Part shown: positions 6,865 to 12,791 of the stretch, in pieces | How positions within the stretch are numbered: position 1 is the first letter of the stretch | Layout: each line of letters opens with the position of its first letter | DNA from: Kouleothrix aurantiaca | GTDB taxonomy: Bacteria > Chloroflexota > Chloroflexia > Chloroflexales > Roseiflexaceae | DNA length: 13,497 nt | Direction of reading: 5' to 3' | Assembly (NCBI GenBank): GCA_001399705.1 | Contig: LJCR01000022.1 | Span: 1-13,497 of the forward strand | Program-made: the position numbers and the translations under genes | The notes under the pieces: generated by a model | Seen by the model: the letters and a program-made list of their open reading frames with translations, nothing else | Told to the model about the DNA's origin: nothing | The model's database searches: none

Positions 6865-8774
6865 AGCGTCAGATAGCAGCGTATATGCTCCTGATCGTGG
6901 CGGCGGTGCCATTCGGCCTGCTGTGTGGGCCGCGTCTTGCTCAGGCGCAGACTCAACCAGCCATCAGAATTGCTGTGCAGGCTGGCTTCGAGGACGCCTA
7001 TCGCGTTGGCGAGTGGTTTCCTGTCTCCGTCAATATGACCAACAATGGGGCCGACATCCAGGGTGTGCTGGACTGGAGCTTTCCCGGCCAGCCAGACGAG
7101 CAGACATTTCAGCGCGCAATCGATCTACCGCACGGGGCAAACAAGCGTGTCACACTAGCGGTGCTCGCACGTGGATTCGCTCGCCAGGGCAGAATCACGT
7201 TGCTAGAGAAAGGGGCACCGCTGGCGAGCCAGGATGTGAGCCTCAACCCGATCGATACCGGAGGCTTTCTGATCGGCGTGATCAGTAGCGACCCGGGGCT
7301 ACTCAATAGTCTAAACGCGCTCCAGATCGGTAGCGCGAGCCGCGCATTGGTTCGGCATATGAACCTGACAGCCATCCCGGAACAGACAACCGCGCTTCGC
7401 GGTCTGAACGTACTCTTCCTGCATGATATCGACAGCGGTGCGCTGAGTAAAGAGCAGCGCGCTGCGCTGGAGCTGTGGGTTCGGCTTGGCGGCCAGCTTG
7501 TGGTGAGCGGTGGCTTGAACGGACAGAAGGCCGCGCGTGGATTGGCTGACCTGCTGCCAGCAGATGTAGGCAGCGCTATCGTACAGGGCGATCTGACCGC
7601 GTTGGCGCGCCTCGCAGGCGTGAGCGTATTGCCACAACCTGCTCTGGCGCCGCTGAGTGATGCCCGCCCGCGTGTTGGGGCAGATGCGCTTCGTGGAGGG
7701 GGCGGCTTGTTCAATCGCTGGAGGTTGGGCAATGGCACCGTCACCTTCAGTGCCTTTGATCTTGCCACTCTGCGGGGTTGGGCTGGTGAGGTTGCTCTAT
7801 GGGGCAAGCTTCTCACGCCGAGCGTCAGCGTATCACTCGGCATGACCGCGCATTTGAGTCCAGCAAATGTCATGCAGGGTGTACTCCATTTGCCGGGGCA
7901 GGAACTTCCTTCAACAGCTACCTTGTTTCTCTTTCTGCTGATGTATGTCCTCGTGATTGGGCCGCTTAACTACATTGTGTTGCGCCGCTGGCGGCGGCTG
8001 GAATGGGCCTGGATCAGTGTACCACTGATTGTGTTTCTGTTCGCAGGTGGCCTGTATATCGTGGGATACCGGCTGCGCGGGAATATGATGCAGCTCGATC
8101 AGGTGGCGGTGGTACAAGGGGATGAGGGACAGACGCGCGGCTTCGCTACGGCCTTCGTTAATCTGTTCTCGCCACGTCGAACCACGGTTACGCTGGCTTT
8201 CCCAGCGGAGGCACTCGTGAGTGAGATGGGCAGTGGCAGCGAGTTGCCTGCTTCTCCGGCCCTCAGCAATGATACGGGTGTGATGGTGCCCGGAGTGCTG
8301 CTCGATGTGGCCGCATCACGCACGTTTGTCGCTGAAACGGCGCGTGATATACCAGTACGTATCCAGAGTAGTGTCCAGGACAATGGCAGTAGTGTGGGCG
8401 GCGAAGTACGAAATATCGGATCCAGCAGCCTGGAGGATGCGCTGATTGTTCATAATGGCGCATTTCAGCCACTCGGCACGCTTGTGCCCGGCGTCGTGGG
8501 ACACGTGATGCTTAATTACTCGACGAACAATTTCCCGTCAGAGACGAAACTGACGGAAACCGGACGCTATAATCGCCAACAAGTGTTACATATGCTCTTC
8601 AGCAGCAACGCTGGCGGGGCTTTCTACGGCACCAACTCAAATGAAGGCATGCTCGATCCGAAGGGCACCTATCTGCTGGCCTGGCTCAACGAACCTTCTG
8701 TACCACTACAAATCGATGGGCAAATGGTGCCCCAGGGTGGAGTGACACTGTTTGTGATTCGGCTACGCTCGTGA
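6861..8774 (+). CDS. large exported hypothetical protein with two-helix membrane hairpin
   Basis: This 637-residue protein begins with a clear signal peptide (1-30, ending AQA). An extracytoplasmic region of about 320 residues follows. It has a beta-rich start (VGEWFPVSVNMTNNGADI, a COG-type surface-domain look) and a segment resembling class I glutamine-amidotransferase-like folds (GLNVLFLHDIDSG ... LWVRLGGQLVVSGG, about 184-222). Two membrane helices lie at about 352-374 and 383-404, joined by GPLNYIVLRRWRRLEWAW. A second exported region of about 230 residues ends the protein. Proteins with this GPLNY hairpin are widespread in Chloroflexota and Firmicutes and have no assigned biochemistry as far as I know. 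Its own Shine-Dalgarno is weak (GGA immediately before ATG), consistent with coupling to the upstream small ORF. Function unknown. Confidence 0.85.
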   Translation: MKRQIAAYMLLIVAAVPFGLLCGPRLAQAQTQPAIRIAVQAGFEDAYRVGEWFPVSVNMTNNGADIQGVLDWSFPGQPDEQTFQRAIDLPHGANKRVTLAVLARGFARQGRITLLEKGAPLASQDVSLNPIDTGGFLIGVISSDPGLLNSLNALQIGSASRALVRHMNLTAIPEQTTALRGLNVLFLHDIDSGALSKEQRAALELWVRLGGQLVVSGGLNGQKAARGLADLLPADVGSAIVQGDLTALARLAGVSVLPQPALAPLSDARPRVGADALRGGGGLFNRWRLGNGTVTFSAFDLATLRGWAGEVALWGKLLTPSVSVSLGMTAHLSPANVMQGVLHLPGQELPSTATLFLFLLMYVLVIGPLNYIVLRRWRRLEWAWISVPLIVFLFAGGLYIVGYRLRGNMMQLDQVAVVQGDEGQTRGFATAFVNLFSPRRTTVTLAFPAEALVSEMGSGSELPASPALSNDTGVMVPGVLLDVAASRTFVAETARDIPVRIQSSVQDNGSSVGGEVRNIGSSSLEDALIVHNGAFQPLGTLVPGVVGHVMLNYSTNNFPSETKLTETGRYNRQQVLHMLFSSNAGGAFYGTNSNEGMLDPKGTYLLAWLNEPSVPLQIDGQMVPQGGVTLFVIRLRS

Positions 8775-8808
8775 GCATCAGGAGCTCAATCGCACCGCAC
8801 AAGCAGGA

Positions 8809-8827
8809 TGACAATGATCGCTTGTCA
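8809..8827. promoter_or_regulatory. 19-bp operator-like dyad upstream of the ZIP gene
   Basis: TGACAA (8809-8814) and TTGTCA (8822-8827) form a perfect 6+6 inverted repeat with a 7-base centre, placed 26 bases before the ZIP start codon. Its size suits a dimeric regulator, and its left half (TGACAATGAT) resembles half-sites of Fur/Zur-type boxes, though the symmetry spacing differs. Metalloregulator binding is inference from position. Confidence 0.4.
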
Positions 8828-8853
8828 CGATAAGTAGGAAGGCAACAACACAT

Positions 8854-9594
8854 ATGCCAAGCGCACTTCAGGGCGTTTTCATCTACATTTTGCTTCCAGT
8901 GGCAGCAATGATTGTCGGTGGAGTCACGTCCGCGTTTCGTGTGCCAGGGCCGCGCGTGCAAAGCTCTATCCAGCATTTCGCAGCCGGCGTGGTGTTCGCG
9001 GCCGTAGCTGGCGAGATCTTGCCGGAGATCACACACCAACGCGATCCCTTGGATGTCATTATCGGCTTCGCGTTGGGTGTCGCCGCTATGCTCGGCGTGC
9101 GGCGGCTGACCGAGAAGGTTGGACAGCCAGGCGAACAGGTGGCTGAACAACCAACCGGGCTACTCGTCGCGGTTGCCGTGGATCTGCTAATCGATGGGTT
9201 ATTAGTCGGGATTGGTTTCGCCGCCGGGGCAGAGAATGGCATCTTGCTCACCATTGCTCTAACAATCGAGATACTGTTCCTTGGACTCTCCACTGCCGCC
9301 GCGCTCGCCAGAGCCGGCGCGACCCGCAGTCGGGTGATGATGATGACGGTGGCGCTGGCGCTTGTGGTTGCGGTTGGTGCAGCGGTTGGCGTCACACTGC
9401 TCAGTGGGCTCTCCGGTGGCGCGCTCGAGCTGGTGCTATCATTCGGTGCAGCGGCACTGCTCTATCTTGTGACTGAGGAACTCCTGGTCGAAGCGCACGA
9501 GGTGACAGAAACACCTCTGGCCACGGCCATGTTCTTCTTGGGCTTTCTCGTGCTCTTTGTGATCGAGATCATCGCCACGCCCGGCACCACGTAA
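8854..9594 (+). CDS. ZIP family metal transporter
   Basis: This 246-residue protein has about eight predicted helices, the normal ZIP/ZupT/GufA length. Recognisable elements are HFAAGVVFAAVAGEILPE in helix 2 (41-58), the paired metal-site helices 4 and 5 (VAVDLLIDGLLVGIGF at 107-122 and TIEILFLGLS at 137-146), and LVTEELLVEAHE near the C-terminus (205-216). Canonical ZIP proteins use HNxxEG and HxxPE in helices 4 and 5; here the leading His positions appear to be D110 and E139, giving an all-acidic site. ZIPs generally import Zn, Fe or Mn, but some bacterial members work in other ways, so direction is not asserted. The start has GGAAGG about 11 bases upstream. It is the first gene of a likely unit with the next two genes. 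Confidence 0.9.
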   Translation: MPSALQGVFIYILLPVAAMIVGGVTSAFRVPGPRVQSSIQHFAAGVVFAAVAGEILPEITHQRDPLDVIIGFALGVAAMLGVRRLTEKVGQPGEQVAEQPTGLLVAVAVDLLIDGLLVGIGFAAGAENGILLTIALTIEILFLGLSTAAALARAGATRSRVMMMTVALALVVAVGAAVGVTLLSGLSGGALELVLSFGAAALLYLVTEELLVEAHEVTETPLATAMFFLGFLVLFVIEIIATPGTT

Positions 9595-9687
9595 TCCAGG
9601 TACGAGCTCTCATTGATTGTCGTGCCAGCGGCGATGTCATCCCGTCACGTTGCATGCATATTACAGCATGTAGCAAGGAAAATGCGT

Positions 9688-10194
9688 ATGCCAATCCCAA
9701 AGAAAGACATCAACACGAACGTGATACAGATTACGTCGAACGAAACCGTCGAAGAGGTGCTGATGTGGCTGCCGGCTGATCGCACGGCGCGTGCCTTCTG
9801 CTATGTTGTGCTGGCCGTCGAGGCGGGGCGCTACATTGTCGTGCCTTGGATTGAGATCGAGCAAATCGCAGCGCGCATGCGCCAAGATGTTAGCAGCATG
9901 CGGATTGCGGGACTTGATGGACTGCCCCCGCCGGTCACAGCGATCGAGCGCTACGGTGTGAGTATTCATTGGGCACGCGAAGAGTGCGACCGCCAGCCTG
10001 GCAAACGGCTGGTCGTCGTTACAAACGGCGTCGTGGTTGGTCTGCTCACAGGTGAGAAACTGGATGCGGAGACCTTGCCGGCAGATCCGTTCGCTTCCAT
10101 TCCCAAGCGGCAGGTTCTCCAGGATATTGAGATCGGAACGGGCGCATCCACGGCCACGCCGATGCCCGAGCGGCCAGGGCAGCAGGTGGGCTGA
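9688..10194 (+). CDS. hypothetical soluble protein, possibly degenerate CBS pair
   Basis: I do not recognise this family with certainty. From ATG 9688 (AAGGAA 7 bases upstream) it encodes 168 residues without signal peptide or membrane helix. Starts at ATG 9682 or TTG 9613 are possible but have worse spacing or no support. Two segments recall CBS-domain halves: residues about 11-55 (VIQITSNETVEEVL ... RYIVVPWIEIEQIA) and about 108-125 (KRLVVVTNGVVVGLLTGEKL). The tail is Pro/Gly/Thr-rich and probably disordered. If the CBS reading is right, a nucleotide- or ligand-sensing role beside the ZIP transporter would fit, but that is inference. It ends 5 bases before the DUF2231 gene. Confidence 0.7.
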   Translation: MPIPKKDINTNVIQITSNETVEEVLMWLPADRTARAFCYVVLAVEAGRYIVVPWIEIEQIAARMRQDVSSMRIAGLDGLPPPVTAIERYGVSIHWAREECDRQPGKRLVVVTNGVVVGLLTGEKLDAETLPADPFASIPKRQVLQDIEIGTGASTATPMPERPGQQVG

Positions 10195-10199
10195 CACAT

Positions 10200-10640
10200 A
10201 TGTACCCATTTCATCCGCTAACCATCCACCTGCCGATCGGGCTGTTGCTAGGAAACGCGCTGTTGACCATGCTCTACCTACGCTGTGGCGATGCGACGTT
10301 GGAGACGAGCGCATACCATTGCCTGTGGCTCGGCTGGCTCGGCGCGGCGCTCGCCGTGGTCACCGGCATATTCGACGCGACATGGCTGGTGTTTGATCCG
10401 GCAAACCTGCGGAATGACGCGCTCGGCTGGATCAACACGCACGCAGTAGTTGGCCTAGTGATGCTGGTGGTCTACTGGCAGGCCTGGCAGCTGCGGCGGC
10501 GCCAGCCAATGATCCTAAGCGACTCAACAGCACGGCGCGGCTACCTGGTGCGACTGGCGCTCGGCGTTGTGCTGCTCGTGGTGAACGGCTGGCTGGGCGG
10601 ATATCTTGTGTACTCGTTACAGCTCAACGTGCGTTCCTAG
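10200..10640 (+). CDS. DUF2231 family integral membrane protein
   Basis: This 146-residue protein has four hydrophobic helices (about 9-28, 41-62, 77-95, 115-138). It opens with the family hallmark FHPLTIHLPIGLLLGN and ends with NGWLGGYLVYS, both typical of DUF2231. Conserved His residues at 5 and 9 (HPLTIH) and at 81 (NTHAVVG) could coordinate metal or haem; the family's biochemical role is unknown, although members are often found near redox or metal proteins. AGGTGG in the end of the upstream gene (10184-10189) serves as ribosome binding site, and the spacing of 5 bases from the previous stop indicates co-translation with it. Confidence 0.88.
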   Translation: MYPFHPLTIHLPIGLLLGNALLTMLYLRCGDATLETSAYHCLWLGWLGAALAVVTGIFDATWLVFDPANLRNDALGWINTHAVVGLVMLVVYWQAWQLRRRQPMILSDSTARRGYLVRLALGVVLLVVNGWLGGYLVYSLQLNVRS

Positions 10641-10643
10641 AAT

Positions 10644-10670
10644 AGCCACCAGTATCTTCAAGAACTGGCT
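10644..10670 (+). terminator. weak hairpin after the DUF2231 gene
   Basis: AGCC-AC-CAGT with ACTGGCT (10664-10670), plus an inner TCT/AGA, makes a stem four bases after the stop codon. Only a short CTTCTT follows about 8 bases later, so this is a poor intrinsic terminator at best. Confidence 0.25.
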
Positions 10671-10740
10671 CGATGCGCTTCTTAGCGAACTCGGCGGAAC
10701 AGCAGGGTGCATGGGCTTCCTATATAAGAGGAGCGACCGC

Positions 10741-10836
10741 ATGCCAGCTCATATACGCGTTCCGGCACGGTCTATCAGCACATTCGTTCAGCAGTTCGCA
10801 CGCATCTCCATCCCAGTGATCTTTCTGTCCTTTTAG
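10741..10836 (+). CDS. possible 31-residue small protein or leader peptide
   Basis: ATG 10741 has a good Shine-Dalgarno, AAGAGGAG (10726-10733), 7 bases upstream, and the frame runs 31 codons to TAG 10834-10836. The N-terminal half is basic (three Arg, one His) and the end is hydrophobic (ISIPVIFLSF), like a small membrane-associated peptide. It occupies part of the 249-base gap before the nickel/cobalt transporter gene. Nothing in the sequence beyond the ribosome binding site supports translation, and a TATATAA at 10721 overlaps that site, which would be inconsistent with transcription starting from that box. No function is proposed. Confidence 0.3.
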   Translation: MPAHIRVPARSISTFVQQFARISIPVIFLSF

Positions 10837-10839
10837 ATC

Positions 10840-10870
10840 GCATAGTCATGCAGAAGAGCATGTTGCATAG
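10840..10870. promoter_or_regulatory. operator-like dyad upstream of the NicO/RcnA-type gene
   Basis: CATGC (10847-10851) and GCATG (10858-10862) form a perfect dyad with a 6-base centre, flanked symmetrically by direct copies of GCATAG (10840-10845 and 10865-10870). It lies 20 bases before the ATG at 10890, where a regulator of metal efflux could act. Confidence 0.3.
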
Positions 10871-10889
10871 GCACTAAAGGAGGAGCACG

Positions 10890-12449
10890 ATGCACCAGGG
10901 AGCGTCGGGTCGCCGAGCTGGACGAGTATGGTTGTATCACTGGACGCTTGCAGCGCTTGGGTTGTTGCTGGCACTTGTCGTTCCAGCAGCAGCAGCGGCA
11001 CACCCGATTGGCAACTTCACGGTCAACCACTATAGCCGGCTGGAGCTTTCGCCGGGCCAGGCGCGGGTGTTCTACGTGCTGGACATGGCCGAGATTCCGA
11101 CGTTTCAGATCATCCAGCAGATCGATCGTGATGGCGACACGCAGATCAGCCCCGATGAGGGAGCCACGTTTGCCGCCACGCAGACAGATGAGCTGCGCCG
11201 GGGAGTGCAATTGACACTCAATGGCGCACTGATCGAGCTAGCTTTGGCTGGCCCGCCGGATCTGAGCTTTCCGCCCGGCCAGGGTGGCCTGTCAGTCATG
11301 CGCCTGACGTTCTGGCTTACAGGTTCGCTGCCCACAGAAGGTCAGGAAGCAATCACCGCTAAGTATCGCGACACCAATAATACTGAACGCATCGGCTGGC
11401 GCGAAATCGTCGTGCGTGGACTCGCTGGCGTGAGGGTCTTCGACTCGAGTGTCTCGGATCGCGATCAGAGTGATGAGCTGCGCACCTACCCGCAGGACAT
11501 GCTATCGAGTCCCCTGAATCAGACATCCGCCCGGTTCGCGTTTCAGCCAGCCGCAGGCCAGGCAGCTCTCCCCACGTTAGTGGCTCGGCAACCTGGCACG
11601 GCCACAAATGACGGTGCCTTCGCGGCACTGATCGCCGTACCGCGCCTCGATCTCCAGGCGGTGCTGCTAGCGCTGGTCACTGCAGTCGGCTTGGGGGCGC
11701 TGCACGCGTTGGAGCCCGGCCATGGCAAGACTGTCGCCGCCGCGTATCTGGTCGGCTCACGCGCCACGGCTCGCCATGTCGTGCTGCTCGGCCTCACGGT
11801 GACCGTCATGCATACTTCCAGCATCTTCGTGCTGGGACTGGTCACCCTCTTCGCCTCACAGTTTATCGTCCCTGAGCGCCTGTTGCCGTGGCTGGCGCTC
11901 GCATCGGGCCTGATCGTGATCGTCATTGGCGTGCGCATGTTCCTGAGCCGGTTGCGCCAGCCCAGCGCAGGTGTGGCACATAGCCACGATCAAGCGCACA
12001 CGCACGATCATGATGGACACACCCACGAGCAGCATGGTCACGACCACATGCATAGTCACAACCACGATCATCTGCCGCCAGCGCTGGCCGGATCGGCGAT
12101 GAATTGGCGTAGCGTGCTCGCAATCGGCGTCTCTGGCGGCTTGCTGCCGTGCCCGGCAGGGCTCGTGGTGCTATTGAGCGCGATCGGTCTGGGCCGCGTA
12201 GGCTTCGGTCTGCTCCTGATTGTGGCATTTAGCGCCGGGCTGGCCTTGGTGCTGAGCGGCGTCGGCTTCGCCGTTGTGTATGGCGGTCGCTGGTTCAGCC
12301 GCTTCGCGCCAGGGGCACAGCTGCTCCATACGCCCATGATTACCCGGCTGAGCGAATTCGTGCCCGCGTTCGGCAGCCTACTGGTGGTAGGGGCTGGCTG
12401 CCTGCTCCTATATCACGCGCTGCCGCTGCTCCGTATCTGGCAGTTCTAA
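10890..12449 (+). CDS. NicO/RcnA-type nickel/cobalt transporter with exported N-terminal domain
   Basis: This 519-residue protein has a strong Shine-Dalgarno, AAAGGAGGAG (10876-10885). A signal peptide or first helix (about 16-37, ending AAAAA-HP) leads into an extracytoplasmic domain (about 38-245) starting HPIGNFTVNHYSRLEL. That domain contains a textbook EF-hand loop at 79-90 (DRDGDTQISPDE: acidic at 1, 3, 5 and 12, Ile at 8). The transporter part (about 250-519) has NicO-family motifs: HALEPGHGKT (about 272-281), VMHTSSIF (H308), and GGLLPCPAGLVVLL (about 415-430). Between helices, residues about 361-394 form a loop with 14 His in HxH repeats, as in RcnA. Expected role: Ni2+/Co2+ transport across the membrane, probably efflux. 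An IS91-like element lies just downstream; the C-terminus seems complete. Confidence 0.93.
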   Translation: MHQGASGRRAGRVWLYHWTLAALGLLLALVVPAAAAAHPIGNFTVNHYSRLELSPGQARVFYVLDMAEIPTFQIIQQIDRDGDTQISPDEGATFAATQTDELRRGVQLTLNGALIELALAGPPDLSFPPGQGGLSVMRLTFWLTGSLPTEGQEAITAKYRDTNNTERIGWREIVVRGLAGVRVFDSSVSDRDQSDELRTYPQDMLSSPLNQTSARFAFQPAAGQAALPTLVARQPGTATNDGAFAALIAVPRLDLQAVLLALVTAVGLGALHALEPGHGKTVAAAYLVGSRATARHVVLLGLTVTVMHTSSIFVLGLVTLFASQFIVPERLLPWLALASGLIVIVIGVRMFLSRLRQPSAGVAHSHDQAHTHDHDGHTHEQHGHDHMHSHNHDHLPPALAGSAMNWRSVLAIGVSGGLLPCPAGLVVLLSAIGLGRVGFGLLLIVAFSAGLALVLSGVGFAVVYGGRWFSRFAPGAQLLHTPMITRLSEFVPAFGSLLVVGAGCLLLYHALPLLRIWQF

Positions 12450-12490
12450 TGGCATTGGCCTTCGCTGTGGCCGGGCGGCATAACGAAATA

Positions 12491-12526
12491 AGGATTCATG
12501 TGGCGCGGCAGCCGCCACATAATCCT
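12491..12526. repeat. strong hairpin at the probable IS91-element end
   Basis: AGGATT-C-ATGTGGCG (12491-12505) pairs with CGCCACATAATCCT (12513-12526): 14 pairs with one bulged C and a 7-base loop. On the minus strand it is followed by TTATTTCGTT, so it could stop transcription leaving the transposase gene. It is also well placed to be the replication-origin end of an IS91-like element, which lies 3' of the transposase. Confidence 0.5.
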
Positions 12527-12538
12527 CGTTGAACGAGG
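12524..12538. repeat. 15-bp palindrome beside the hairpin
   Basis: CCTCGTTGAACGAGG is a perfect palindrome around one central G and overlaps the end of the larger hairpin by three bases. Read on the minus strand it contains GTTC, a known IS91-family target tetranucleotide; whether that is the insertion point is speculative. Confidence 0.45.
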
Positions 12539-12791
12539 CCGGCGCGCCAACCGCGTCCGTCGTATGGAAATTGTATCAGGTTCTGGGGGGAGTGTGTGGG
12601 GGAAAGTCAGTCGGCCAGCCACGTAGCGAGTGGTCACAACCCATTCGCGTGCCGTGCCAGCCGCTTCTCACCGGCAGCTGCAGCGTCCTTGGCAGTCGCT
12701 TGGCCGCCGGTTGCACCACTGTCGGGCGCACGACGCACGCCGGCCCAGCGCACCAGCGCTCGGCTGGTCCGCCCCACCGCTGCTCGCTCCA

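Noticed and set aside
7109..7873. 254-codon minus-strand ORF inside the large exported protein gene
   Set aside because: Composition is Ser/Arg/Pro-rich with no motif; the plus strand has a signal peptide and membrane helices.
10721..10727. TATATAA as a promoter for the small ORF at 10741
   Set aside because: Transcription from it would begin at or after the Shine-Dalgarno (10726-10733) and remove it; no -35 is evident.
10606..10740. Upstream extension of the 31-codon small ORF to a start at 10606
   Set aside because: It overlaps the DUF2231 gene, has no ribosome binding site, and crosses the post-gene hairpin.
12583..12604. G-rich patch as a G-quadruplex
   Set aside because: Only two long G-runs are present; four separated runs are not available without splitting them.
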